From Cellvibrio mixtus subsp. mixtus J3-8 (GTDB lineage Bacteria; Pseudomonadota; Gammaproteobacteria; Pseudomonadales; Cellvibrionaceae): DNA of 64,000 bases. Made by a program: the position numbers and the translations under genes. The notes below the pieces were generated by a model. That model worked only from the letters and a program-made list of their open reading frames with translations. It was not told where the DNA came from and did no database searches. Location of the stretch: assembly GCF_000766945.1 (NCBI RefSeq), contig NZ_KN266209.1, positions 62,001 to 126,000 of the forward strand, written 5' to 3'. Of the stretch, positions 17,287 through 26,484 are shown piece by piece (the stretch's first letter is position 1; each line of letters starts with the position of its first letter).

Positions 17287-18789
17287 TTAGCGGCGACGAA
17301 TTATGCCAAGCAACTGATTACGCTCAGCTACATCCAGTGCAAAGCACCAGGCAAAAAAACAAAATATCAATGAACCAACTGTGGCCACCGATATCAACAC
17401 TACATATCCATCAATCACAAAATACTGCTGTAATCCATAAATAGTTATGGACATTAACAATGCAGGAAATAACCACGGAACTATTGCAGTTCGAATATAA
17501 ACCCATGGGCTAAAACCGATATGCTTGCATACCACATGCAATAAAATCGGCTGAAAAATTAATCCGGGGATTAACGAGCCCAAGGCCACACCAAAAATGC
17601 CCAGTGGGCCAATCAGCAACAAACTGAGAATAAGATTGAGCACCGCAAATGGCGGCTGCCATTTAGCGAGAAAACCATGCTTATCAATCGCCGTGAGATA
17701 GCGGCTGGACATAGGATTTAATAATGGCAACACAATAAACCCAACCATTACCCACAAAAAAGATCGTGCAGAATCTGCAATTTCTTTTCCAATCCATATT
17801 TCCAGAAAAGCGGGGCCAAGCAGCAGAATACCTACCGTTAAAATAATGGTGGGGGCAATTGTGAGTTTACTGCCCGTTAAATAAACCTCCTGGATTTTTT
17901 GTTTCTCCTCAACGGCATTCAGTGCGCTGAAATATGGCATAAATACATGGGTGAAATTCCATGAAATCATACGCACATAACCAATAAGGTTAACGGGGAT
18001 GCTGTAGAGCGGAACAGATGCAGGCCCCATTGCGAAACCAATTACCAGTGAATCGGTGGCACTTTCTATACGCCCGGCAATACCCTGGATGAGGGTCTTC
18101 ACACTGAAACGCAACAATTCTTTAAGTTGTCTTAATGAAAAGTAAGACCAACGAAAACTCAGGAACGGCCGGCGATATTGCATCAGCCAAACCAGAAAAA
18201 TATATTTGCTACATACACCAATTGCATTACATAACGTCAAGAGCACCAGAGCATTTTCAGGAGTAATGTATGCAAACAGAATAATCGCACCAACAATGGA
18301 GTTAATAATGGTAATGTTATTTTTAAGATAGTATTCCTGGTACGCCTCCAAATAGCTTTCTGCAGTATATGAGGGAAATGTAATCAGCATTTGCATGGCG
18401 ATAATTAACAAGAACCATACATATTTTTGATAATCATCTTCACTTTTTGGAGCGAGTGTCTCTGCTCCAAATAACGCCCAAAATGCCATGCTTACTGCAA
18501 TCAATAAACCTACAGCAAATAAAAAGTACCAGGCTGTTGCATAAAGCCTGGTTAGCGCCGGCTCGTCCTTCTGTGCAATAAAAGCAGAGGCGAACCGGCT
18601 CACCGCTGGCCGGATTCCCATATCCAATATGCCCATATAACCGATAACGGCACCAACCATCTCCCAAATACCATAGTCATGGTTGCCCATATTTTTAATG
18701 AGCAAGGGAGTCATTATAAAAGTAATGGCGAGCTTCAAAAATAACGTAAAAATATTTGATGCCGTATTAAAAACCAGCTTGCGTTTCAA
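17287..18789 (-). CDS. Oligosaccharide flippase (Wzx-like, MOP superfamily)
   Basis: A 500-residue integral membrane protein with about 12-14 predicted transmembrane helices. It opens with KRKLVFNTASNIFTLFLKL and the TPLLIKNMG segment typical of polysaccharide flippases. It would move the undecaprenyl-linked repeat unit to the periplasmic face. The start is a TTG whose codon overlaps the previous stop (TTGA at 18789-18786), with GGAAGG about 8 bases upstream; no nearer ATG keeps the N-terminal helix. Flanked by GT4 and amidotransferase genes, it is the only Wzx candidate of the exosortase cluster. Confidence 0.9.
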   Translation of the reverse strand: MKRKLVFNTASNIFTLFLKLAITFIMTPLLIKNMGNHDYGIWEMVGAVIGYMGILDMGIRPAVSRFASAFIAQKDEPALTRLYATAWYFLFAVGLLIAVSMAFWALFGAETLAPKSEDDYQKYVWFLLIIAMQMLITFPSYTAESYLEAYQEYYLKNNITIINSIVGAIILFAYITPENALVLLTLCNAIGVCSKYIFLVWLMQYRRPFLSFRWSYFSLRQLKELLRFSVKTLIQGIAGRIESATDSLVIGFAMGPASVPLYSIPVNLIGYVRMISWNFTHVFMPYFSALNAVEEKQKIQEVYLTGSKLTIAPTIILTVGILLLGPAFLEIWIGKEIADSARSFLWVMVGFIVLPLLNPMSSRYLTAIDKHGFLAKWQPPFAVLNLILSLLLIGPLGIFGVALGSLIPGLIFQPILLHVVCKHIGFSPWVYIRTAIVPWLFPALLMSITIYGLQQYFVIDGYVVLISVATVGSLIFCFFAWCFALDVAERNQLLGIIRRR

Positions 18790-19898
18790 TTGGCACCTTC
18801 CAATATAGCTTGATAAAAACGATAGAGTTCCAGGGCAGGGCGATGTAAATCAAAACGATTAACTGCTTCCTGTTGGAAATCTTTAAATGCTGTTCCTTCA
18901 TCTGCAAGCGCAGCCTGGATTGCATCTGCCAACTGGTCAGGGCTATAAGGGTCAACAACTCGCGCCGGAGTTCCCTCAACTACACACCGCAAACCGATGC
19001 AATTAGTGGCAACCAATGGTTTGCCTGCACAAAGCACTTCCATTGCAAGCAACCCACAGGCTTCCCAACGCGATGGCATAACCACCACATCAACACCTTT
19101 AATTGCAGCAGGCACATCGTCAGTAAATGGTAATTGCCGGAAATAATCACTTAACCCAAGCTGGTCAATGAGTGCATAATCTTCGCGAATAAAACCGCCC
19201 CACCCGAAGGTCAACACCAGCGGCATTTCTTCCGGGGCAATTCTGGCACTCAATAATTTCATTGCCTTGATTACATCAAGAAAACCTTTTTGTGACATAA
19301 ATCGGCCAAAAAAACCGATGATCTTGCGATTCTGGCTATCGAATTCAGCACGGTAATGTCGCACTTCCGCCACAGCAAAACGTTTTGCATCAACACCATG
19401 ATCAATATTTTTTATTTTTCGTTGCGGAAGGGCAGGAATAAATTCCGAAAAATTTTTACACGCGTCAGCCCCCACTGTCAGAACATGATCAAACCGTGAG
19501 AACAGCAAATTAATGCCCAATAATTTTAATTTTCCTTTCCATCCCTTGAATTGCTGGGGAAGAAATACATCATGGGCAGTCATAACACTTCGACGCGGCA
19601 TAAGGCGAGGCAAACTCGCCATCAGCGCTCCGGAGGAAAAACCATGGGCATGGACAATATCAAATTTGTTAGTGCTAAGCACTTGCTTGTAGGCAGCCAT
19701 CAACGCCTTGTTATTATCATCAGTAAATACAAACTCAAACTGGTTTTCGGTTAAATATTCACGCGCAAAGCCCTTAAAATCAACATCGGTTGCAATTAAC
19801 GTAAATTGGCAATCTTTGAATACACTTTGTGTGTATATGTAGCGCAAATAAGTGCGAATACCACCTACGGGCCAGCGAATGACAAGTAAAACTTTCAT
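18786..19898 (-). CDS. Family 4 glycosyltransferase
   Basis: A 370-residue GT-B enzyme. The N-terminal acceptor domain starts KVLLVIRWPVGGIRTYLRYI. The C-terminal donor domain has IGFFGRFMSQKGFLDVIKAM and the E-x7-E-type motif PSRWEACGLLAMEVL, with LVATNCIGLR following. Start (ATG 19898) and the preceding stop overlap as ATGA, and its own stop overlaps the flippase start, so three genes in a row are translationally coupled. Substrate unknown. Confidence 0.9.
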   Translation of the reverse strand: MKVLLVIRWPVGGIRTYLRYIYTQSVFKDCQFTLIATDVDFKGFAREYLTENQFEFVFTDDNNKALMAAYKQVLSTNKFDIVHAHGFSSGALMASLPRLMPRRSVMTAHDVFLPQQFKGWKGKLKLLGINLLFSRFDHVLTVGADACKNFSEFIPALPQRKIKNIDHGVDAKRFAVAEVRHYRAEFDSQNRKIIGFFGRFMSQKGFLDVIKAMKLLSARIAPEEMPLVLTFGWGGFIREDYALIDQLGLSDYFRQLPFTDDVPAAIKGVDVVVMPSRWEACGLLAMEVLCAGKPLVATNCIGLRCVVEGTPARVVDPYSPDQLADAIQAALADEGTAFKDFQQEAVNRFDLHRPALELYRFYQAILEGAN

Positions 19899-21169
19899 TG
19901 ACGAGCATTTCCTTCAATTAAATCCCTGGGCTGGGTTAAACAGGCAAGCGCCACCATCAACCCGGCAAAGTGATACCAATAATATTGGTTTAGTCCCCAA
20001 TAATTAGTGCTGTATAAAATAAACATCCAGAACACAACTTTCGCGGCTTTGGACGTTGCAGCATGGAACGGCTGCATATCCTCCAGCCGGGTCATGAAGA
20101 TTTTTATTTGCAAATAAATCTGTCGGATGAATTTGAAGAAAAAAAACATTCCGACAAAACCTACCTCAATTAAAATTTCTGCATACATATTATGGCTGGC
20201 CTGGACCCCGAAACCATTATTGGCTTTTGCTTCCGGCGTGGTCCCCAAACCATGTCCAAAGATAGGCCGGGTTAAACCAACGCCAAATTCATGAATAGCG
20301 CCGTTTACACGCCCGTCTACACTTTTGGATTGTTTTGATTCCGACGAAAATAAGGACAGGTAGCGATCGCGCTGGGCATCGTTCATTACTGCCAATGCAG
20401 CAAACACCATAATTATTCCGGCTATTATCAGCAATGCCTTATTCTTACTGTCTTTAAATACCACCCAGCCAACCACCAATAGCGCAAGAAGCGCACCGCG
20501 TGACATAGTCAGGATTAATGCATAGAGCAATGCTGCCAATAATCCGAAATACAACAGCTTCATGTACCACTTGCCTGGCAACAAATAAAAATGCAAGAAA
20601 GGGATAACCGTTGCAATTACAAATCCCAATTCATTGGGGTTGATAATATCGTAGGGAGCACCAGACAAACGATTCGCAAACTCACCGTCCAGCCAGGTTT
20701 GCGCGCCCCAATAGCCATCAGTAATGTTTAAATACAGGGGCTCCAATACGCGGATAACCTGGCATACTACGAAAGTAACCAGTGCCCATTTAAAACGTTT
20801 TTCGGTGTCTAAAATCAATGCTGTGAAATATAAAAATACGATCGCCTTGATGAACACAGGCAAATTGCCTTTTATTACACTACCGGGATAAGTAACAAAA
20901 GGCAGCGACAGGAATGCAATAAGGATAAAGACTCCATAAGCCTTTAAAATTGGATGGGCCATTCGCTCTTTTATTTTATCTTTTTGCGCAATTAGCAGTA
21001 GCGTTATCAAACCAAATAATAAAAGTGTGGGGCGAATAATACTGACCCCGGGAATTCGGTTTGTGACGTGTAATAGAAAATCTATTTGGTATGCCTGGAA
21101 TAAAAAAAATGTAAGGGTAGAGAGCACAATAGCATCCCTCTTGGCCCCAACACTTAGCGAATTTGTCAT
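19895..21169 (-). CDS. O-antigen ligase/Wzy-like membrane protein
   Basis: A 424-residue polytopic protein with about 10-12 transmembrane helices. A large periplasmic loop contains RPIFGHGLGTTPEAKAN and the conserved QASHNMYAEILIEVG segment of the Wzy_C/WaaL family. MSRGALLALL upstream is another family hallmark. In this position, next to the flippase, it is the best candidate for the polymerase of the exopolysaccharide, or for the O-glycosylation ligase known from exosortase A loci. The two cannot be separated from sequence alone. It is 24 bp downstream of the deacetylase gene. Confidence 0.85.
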   Translation of the reverse strand: MTNSLSVGAKRDAIVLSTLTFFLFQAYQIDFLLHVTNRIPGVSIIRPTLLLFGLITLLLIAQKDKIKERMAHPILKAYGVFILIAFLSLPFVTYPGSVIKGNLPVFIKAIVFLYFTALILDTEKRFKWALVTFVVCQVIRVLEPLYLNITDGYWGAQTWLDGEFANRLSGAPYDIINPNELGFVIATVIPFLHFYLLPGKWYMKLLYFGLLAALLYALILTMSRGALLALLVVGWVVFKDSKNKALLIIAGIIMVFAALAVMNDAQRDRYLSLFSSESKQSKSVDGRVNGAIHEFGVGLTRPIFGHGLGTTPEAKANNGFGVQASHNMYAEILIEVGFVGMFFFFKFIRQIYLQIKIFMTRLEDMQPFHAATSKAAKVVFWMFILYSTNYWGLNQYYWYHFAGLMVALACLTQPRDLIEGNARQ

Positions 21170-21193
21170 TTTTGAAGTACGCAGTTGATAAGT

Positions 21194-22186
21194 TTAAATG
21201 GCAGCGCGTGACGTACCGCGAATACGATTACCCAAATGTTCCACACCAAATAATGATTTGTGGAATTGAAATGAGTCCTCGCATCCGACAAAACGTCGCC
21301 AGGCATAGTTTAAATCGGTATTAAATTTATCGGAAAAAGCCGTCACCGCAGCAAGATAAGGACTTTCCTTGACGATATTTTTAATATCTTCGGAATAATC
21401 GCTCGGTTGCCCGTTGGGGTAACAAAATGTCCGCGGACGTTCGCCGAGCTCATGGGTAATATCGGCGTAGGATTGAAAAATTTCCCGGCGCGCATCTTCC
21501 GTTGTCATCGCGCCCAATGACGGATGGTTAACAGTGTGCCCGCCAATTTCTATCCCGTTATTTTGCATCTCGCCGAGCTGCGTCCAATTCACAGCGCTAT
21601 AAGCGTGGGGCGCAATTTTAGGTAACTCAACATTACTACTTTGCTCAAGCAGCGTTAACGCCTTGCGACGCTGGGCATCCGGCACCTGCAAGAAATGCCC
21701 TACAATTGGCCACCACAGCATTTTTGCCGATTGCGATAAGTCAAATTCCCTTCCCGCCAACATGACTTTTTCACTGGATTGTTTGTGCGTTAATAGCCAG
21801 TCAACCTGATCTGGCCACAGCCATATATCACCGTTAATAAACCCCGTGGTGACAAAAAAAGTTGCCGGGATTTGATAATGCACCAGCAGCGGATAAGCGA
21901 CCTCATAAAAATCGCGATAACCATCATCTACTGTAATCACCACTGCATTCGCAGGTGTTGATAAATTTTTCTCCCTATATGCAGCCAGATCAGCCAATGT
22001 CATAGGGTTAAAGTTATGTTTGATTATTTTCAATTGCTGTTCAAATGTTGCGGCACTGACTTCCAGCCCTGCTTTTTTTTCTGAAAACCGATGGTACATG
22101 AGAACTTTTGGCTGCTTGCGGGTAAGTGATCGCGCGATTTTGTATCCACCCAGATCGCCCAACGTTTGAATAATCTTTGATTTCAT
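21194..22186 (-). CDS. Polysaccharide deacetylase (NodB-type), first copy
   Basis: A 330-residue carbohydrate esterase 4 protein. Motif 1 is VVITVDDGYRDF (catalytic and metal Asp), motif 2 is IEIGGHTVNHPSLG (metal histidines), and CYPNGQPSDY supplies the later motif. An extra segment (about 125-190) separates motifs 1 and 2. No signal peptide is apparent, so it may act on lipid-linked precursors in the cytoplasm. The frame is open to a TTG at 22210, but ATG 22186 (MKSKIIQTLG) has TAAGG about 10 bases upstream and was chosen. It would deacetylate an N-acetylhexosamine of the repeat; the second deacetylase at 48215 belongs to a different subfamily. Confidence 0.9.
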   Translation of the reverse strand: MKSKIIQTLGDLGGYKIARSLTRKQPKVLMYHRFSEKKAGLEVSAATFEQQLKIIKHNFNPMTLADLAAYREKNLSTPANAVVITVDDGYRDFYEVAYPLLVHYQIPATFFVTTGFINGDIWLWPDQVDWLLTHKQSSEKVMLAGREFDLSQSAKMLWWPIVGHFLQVPDAQRRKALTLLEQSSNVELPKIAPHAYSAVNWTQLGEMQNNGIEIGGHTVNHPSLGAMTTEDARREIFQSYADITHELGERPRTFCYPNGQPSDYSEDIKNIVKESPYLAAVTAFSDKFNTDLNYAWRRFVGCEDSFQFHKSLFGVEHLGNRIRGTSRAAI

Positions 22187-22219
22187 AACCGTTAACCTTA
22201 AAGTCACCAATTCGTACTG

Positions 22220-23317
22220 TTAAACACGTAGCGATTCATAGAGTCTTATATAAGCGTCGCGCATCGCGCTTACGCTATAACGCTCTCCGGCAATTGCCTT
22301 TGCGTTTTCACCTTTTTTTGCAGCCGCACCAGGACTTTCCAGGAGTGCACGCATTGCTTGTGCCAGCCCGGCAACATCACCAACTTCGTAAAGCCATCCC
22401 GTCGTATTATCTACCGCCTCCGGATTACCGCCCGTCCTGGTACAAATTACTGGCAAGCCTGCAAACTGATACTCCACAATAGCATTGGAAAATCCTTCTG
22501 ATTCCGAACACAAAAGACCTGCGGAAAAATAGCGCAAGCATTCATTCACATCACTGCGCCCACCCAAAAAATGAACGCGCGCCTCAACACCTAATGTTCG
22601 AGCCAGCGCCTGCAGTTCACTCGCATCACCGGCCCCGACAATAACCACATGTGGATTGCCAATTTTTATATCCAATGATGCAAGCGCAGCAATTGCATCT
22701 TGCATGCGTTTGATAGGGCGAATATTCGCTACCAACCCAAACAGGTTCGCACCTTGCGCTTTTAAAACTTCAAGCTCGCGGACTTCAACACCGGCAACCG
22801 GTTTAATGGCATAACCGTTATATATCACCTTTAACCGCGATGAAGGAATTCGCTCAACCGTGCCGGTGACTTCAGATACCGCATAACTATTACTAACCGC
22901 ATAACTCACAAAGCGCCCGGTAAAAGGCAGCACCAAACGGTATATACGGTTATACCAAAATCCCATGTCACGACGGGAAATAATGGTTTTAATACCGGCA
23001 AGTGCAAACACAGGAGGACAAATTACCGATGCATCATTAAAAAAAACATGTGCAACATTAAAACCTGACCGGCGATAACGGCGAGCATGTTGATACACAG
23101 CCCACCAGGTTAATGGCGATTTGATCGCTGCGCCGCCCAACACGTCATAGTCACAAGGCAAGCCATTTTTTTGCAACCACTCACTTCCAGACAATACCAT
23201 CACACGCACAACATAACCACTCGCAAGCAACTGCTTTATTAACAACAAAAACTGTCCTTCAGTTCCCGCGTGAGGATTGCTGATGTTATCAATAACCAGC
23301 AAAACTGCCTTATTCAT
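22220..23317 (-). CDS. Family 4 glycosyltransferase
   Basis: A 365-residue GT-B enzyme. The N-terminus NPHAGTEGQFLLLIKQLL is typical of GT4 acceptor domains. The donor domain shows LFGLVANIRPIKRMQDAI, IVGAGDASELQAL, and CSESEGFSNAIVEYQFAGLP with ICTRTGGNPEAV. It is preceded by an acyltransferase gene (37 bp) and followed by the deacetylase gene. The sugar donor cannot be deduced. Confidence 0.9.
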   Translation of the reverse strand: MNKAVLLVIDNISNPHAGTEGQFLLLIKQLLASGYVVRVMVLSGSEWLQKNGLPCDYDVLGGAAIKSPLTWWAVYQHARRYRRSGFNVAHVFFNDASVICPPVFALAGIKTIISRRDMGFWYNRIYRLVLPFTGRFVSYAVSNSYAVSEVTGTVERIPSSRLKVIYNGYAIKPVAGVEVRELEVLKAQGANLFGLVANIRPIKRMQDAIAALASLDIKIGNPHVVIVGAGDASELQALARTLGVEARVHFLGGRSDVNECLRYFSAGLLCSESEGFSNAIVEYQFAGLPVICTRTGGNPEAVDNTTGWLYEVGDVAGLAQAMRALLESPGAAAKKGENAKAIAGERYSVSAMRDAYIRLYESLRV

Positions 23318-23354
23318 ACCAATTCCTGCAATATTTAATTAACAACAGAAGCAA

Positions 23355-24449
23355 TTAGATTGCCACTTGTTGTTTTTTTCGATTATCAATTTTCGCAATT
23401 AATACCCCGGTTATTTTTTTGCATAGATATGACAAGGGTACAGCGCTTAATACTGAGGCCAAAATAACAAATATAATTTTGAGTAAAATCTCACTAATAC
23501 TTTTCATGTCCCTAAGGTCAAATACTGCTTCTGCCAGATAGATATAAAGGGAGTGAATCATAAAAATAGAAAACGCATGGGTACTGAAAAACAATAACAT
23601 CCGGCCGCATGCCGGAACCTTTTCCAGCACAAAGGTTATCGGTGTCCTTAAACCAAATAGCAAGCCAATACCGGCATATCCCAAAGACAAATAAAAGAAA
23701 TCCTGAAAGTAGCTGTGATCAGCCAGATTCAGGCTAAAGTTCTGGTGTTGGAATATAGCCCACGCCATCAATGCCCCAACAAATACAAGGCAAAACATCC
23801 ATGATGTTCGCTTTAAAATACCGACATAGGATGCCCATGCACAGAAACAAAAATATCCCATATTTACCAGGGGATGGTAGGTGTTGATCTCGTTCAAATC
23901 ACCAATCGCAACCATAAAAACTGAACCCACTCCACCAAACTGCTGTGCGAGCGATACCAACAGGGAAATAAATACCGGAACTAACAAGTAATTAATATTT
24001 CGCAATGACAAGTAGAAAAACGGCAACACGATAACCGTAAGCAAAATTAACGCTCGCAAAAACCAGATCTGCCCCATCGGATAAGGTTGATCTGCTGATT
24101 TAGGATTTATTAATAGCCAATTCAGGAATTCAGATAGACCCACCCACTGGGGATTCATAATAAAAAGTATTAAATATGCTCCACCACTGATGATATAAAA
24201 TGTAATTACTATACGAGCAATCCTTTTAATGACGTAATGAACCACGTCTCCTGCACGACGATACGAGTAATAGGAAACGATCCCGGAAACCCCGAATAAC
24301 GCCGGAAAAAAAAGGCCAAAATAACTGCTGTAAGGCAAATAAAACCAGGCCAAACCAAGATGCATTAACACTACCCGCAGGATTAAGCCTCCACGCAAAT
24401 AGTTAATGTATTGCTTATCCGAGTTCGTCAGCTCATGATGTAACAGCAT
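23355..24449 (-). CDS. Acyltransferase 3 family membrane protein
   Basis: A 364-residue protein with about 10 transmembrane helices and the family start YINYLRGGLILRVVLMHLG, although the usual RxxA(I)xVxxxH pattern is only partly matched. The family O-acylates sugars of surface polysaccharides with acetyl or similar groups across the inner membrane. The C-terminus is basic (KIDNRKKQQVAI). It sits 23 bp after the GT2 gene and upstream of a GT4 gene in the exosortase operon, so the likely product is an O-acylated exopolysaccharide. Confidence 0.82.
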   Translation of the reverse strand: MLLHHELTNSDKQYINYLRGGLILRVVLMHLGLAWFYLPYSSYFGLFFPALFGVSGIVSYYSYRRAGDVVHYVIKRIARIVITFYIISGGAYLILFIMNPQWVGLSEFLNWLLINPKSADQPYPMGQIWFLRALILLTVIVLPFFYLSLRNINYLLVPVFISLLVSLAQQFGGVGSVFMVAIGDLNEINTYHPLVNMGYFCFCAWASYVGILKRTSWMFCLVFVGALMAWAIFQHQNFSLNLADHSYFQDFFYLSLGYAGIGLLFGLRTPITFVLEKVPACGRMLLFFSTHAFSIFMIHSLYIYLAEAVFDLRDMKSISEILLKIIFVILASVLSAVPLSYLCKKITGVLIAKIDNRKKQQVAI

Positions 24450-24472
24450 GTTTAATATCCCACAACCCGGCT

Positions 24473-25366
24473 TTATTTAATTTTCTCTTGGCGAGTGATA
24501 ACACGAAGCGCTCGCAGCGGATCCAACAAGCCAGAATAAATAAAGCGCCGCGCGGCTTCGATACGATTGGTTTTCTGGGACCACAACACTTGTGCCAGGC
24601 GAAAATTAATAATTGCCCTGCGTTTGCGAACAGTTTCAGTGCGATAATTAAACCGCTTAACCGCTTTATCAAGGATAATGTTTGCATTGCGCCAGCGGCG
24701 CTCAAGGCCTGTACTGCTAATAGAGTCACCGTGGCGGCGGTAGTGATAAACACGCCGGGGCAAAAACCCGAGCTTTATTTTTTCAGCCATACGAACTTGC
24801 ATGTCATGGTCCTGGCCTGCACGCAAGCTTTCATCAAATCCCCCGACCAGATCAAAAACCTTTCTGCGCAACAATGACGACACCGGCAGATGAAAATAGC
24901 AGTCAAGCAAAACCCGATTGGGATCATTTTTCTCCTCATGCGCCTCACATAAAATCTCGTAAACAATTTCACCGTCGGCGTTAACCCCGTAACCCATGCC
25001 ATACACCAGGTCGACATCCGGATTCTCACGCAAAAAAGTAACTTGCTCGGATAGTTTGTTAGGCAAAAAAATATCATCGCTATCCAGTATTGCAATAAAT
25101 TCGCCGCGAGCTTTGGTTATCGCCAGATTCAAAGAAATTGACTGCCCCAGATTTACATTGCCCGGATGGCGATAAAGGGTTACCGGATAATCTTTGCAAT
25201 AAGCCTCAACCAGCTTATCGCCTCCATCAGTTGAACCATCATCGACGACAATTATTTCGATATGCGAATATTCCTGCTTCAATGCAGAAGTAATTGTTTC
25301 ATCGATATATTTTGCGCGGTTATAAAGAGGTATCAATACAGACACCAAACCATCCACATATGCCAT
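24473..25366 (-). CDS. Family 2 glycosyltransferase
   Basis: A 297-residue GT-A enzyme with VSVLIPLYNRAKYIDE, IIVVDDGSTDGGD and NLGQSISLNLAITKARGE, the metal-binding AILDSDDIF, and GGFDESLRAGQDHDM. The frame opens at a TTG (25387). The ATG at 25366 (MAYVDGLV) lies 9 bases after GGGA and was chosen. No membrane helix is obvious. It comes 23 bp after an atypical glycosyltransferase gene and 23 bp before the acyltransferase gene. Confidence 0.9.
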   Translation of the reverse strand: MAYVDGLVSVLIPLYNRAKYIDETITSALKQEYSHIEIIVVDDGSTDGGDKLVEAYCKDYPVTLYRHPGNVNLGQSISLNLAITKARGEFIAILDSDDIFLPNKLSEQVTFLRENPDVDLVYGMGYGVNADGEIVYEILCEAHEEKNDPNRVLLDCYFHLPVSSLLRRKVFDLVGGFDESLRAGQDHDMQVRMAEKIKLGFLPRRVYHYRRHGDSISSTGLERRWRNANIILDKAVKRFNYRTETVRKRRAIINFRLAQVLWSQKTNRIEAARRFIYSGLLDPLRALRVITRQEKIK

Positions 25367-25389
25367 GCTTAAATTCCCAATCGACAAAT

Positions 25390-26484
25390 TTATTTGCTAT
25401 TCATTCTTTCAAGAATATTTTCTATCAACTTACCGGGTGCAAGATAATCCTGTGCATAACGGCGATTCTCAGTTTCGATACTGGCGATTGATATTTCATC
25501 ATCAAGCAAGCTTTTTACGATTTCCAGACAATTTCCGGCCGACTCATAAGCAATATAATTTTTATTTGCTGCAAAGTGACCAGGCAACTGCGTCGCAATC
25601 GGCTCAGAGAGAATACATTTCCCCAATGCAACATATTCACCGAGCTTCCACCCATTTGATTGCAATAATCCTGCACTGGAAATAACAATACTTGCTTTGC
25701 GCACCCGAGCAATATATTCACGGCGGACAGAGGGCAAACTTGCGATGAGCTCCGGTGCCAGCTCCCGGGCATATGCAGTATTTTGTAATCCACCCCAAAA
25801 ACGTTCACCCAATTCTGTTTTTAATGACCGGATTAATTCAATGCGCGATTGATTAATCTGGTTGGCATCTTCCTGATTTTTTTCTGCAAGCCCCATTGGC
25901 TCCCACAATCGGCATTGAAACATCACGCTGCCGTTTCCAGCTGCACTGCCGGAAGGCGATAATTCCTTCTCAGATAAAAGATTATTCTTTTTTCCCCGCA
26001 CAACAAAATCGAAAATATCTTTCAAATTATGTACGTGAAAATTGTGTTTTTTATTCAACGGGCTATAGGGGCGAGAAAAAAACTCAGCGGCAGCAATTTT
26101 CAAAAAATAATTTGCTGAAAAGCTGACTACTTGATAATTCAAACCAAAGGGAATTAATTTTTTTGCTTGTACTTCACTTAAACCATGGAATGACGATGGT
26201 TCCAGGCTTCTTTTTACATAAAAATCCACGTGGTCCAATGCGTCAGGCAATCCAAGTGCAGGAGAGTCCTGCAGATCAAATAAAAACGTCGTACGATCCC
26301 TGCTGGCTTTGTTTTGCGCCACACGCAACACCAGGAATTGACGATTTGGTCGCGCAAGCGTCAATGGCAATCCGCCTTTAACAGCCAGGGTGATTTTTCC
26401 CCGCTGCTGTAATAAATAAAGGCCAGAAAAAATTTGTAATAAATGCGTGCCCAGCGTGTCGCAGTGTAAATCAACATGCATCAT
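25390..26484 (-). CDS. Putative glycosyltransferase, GT-B-like (divergent)
   Basis: A 364-residue protein without a clear standard GT4 signature. The C-terminal part (SSAGLLQSNGWKLGEYVALG, then ILSEPIATQLPGHFAANKNY and a final EILE-type helix) resembles the donor-binding half of GT-B enzymes such as CgeB-like proteins. The first ~120 residues hold few recognisable motifs. The ATG overlaps the preceding stop as ATGA (26484-26481), so it is coupled to the DUF707-like gene. A role in building the exopolysaccharide repeat is inferred mostly from position. Confidence 0.6.
   Translation of the reverse strand: MMHVDLHCDTLGTHLLQIFSGLYLLQQRGKITLAVKGGLPLTLARPNRQFLVLRVAQNKASRDRTTFLFDLQDSPALGLPDALDHVDFYVKRSLEPSSFHGLSEVQAKKLIPFGLNYQVVSFSANYFLKIAAAEFFSRPYSPLNKKHNFHVHNLKDIFDFVVRGKKNNLLSEKELSPSGSAAGNGSVMFQCRLWEPMGLAEKNQEDANQINQSRIELIRSLKTELGERFWGGLQNTAYARELAPELIASLPSVRREYIARVRKASIVISSAGLLQSNGWKLGEYVALGKCILSEPIATQLPGHFAANKNYIAYESAGNCLEIVKSLLDDEISIASIETENRRYAQDYLAPGKLIENILERMNSK

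Noticed and set aside
24731-24752. GGCGGTAG, the core of the RfaH ops element
   Set aside because: It lies within a minus-strand gene on the non-transcribed orientation and not in a leader region.
24488-24877. 129-residue plus-strand frame inside the GT2 gene
   Set aside because: Antisense shadow of a clear glycosyltransferase; composition follows the opposite strand and no signal or motif is present.
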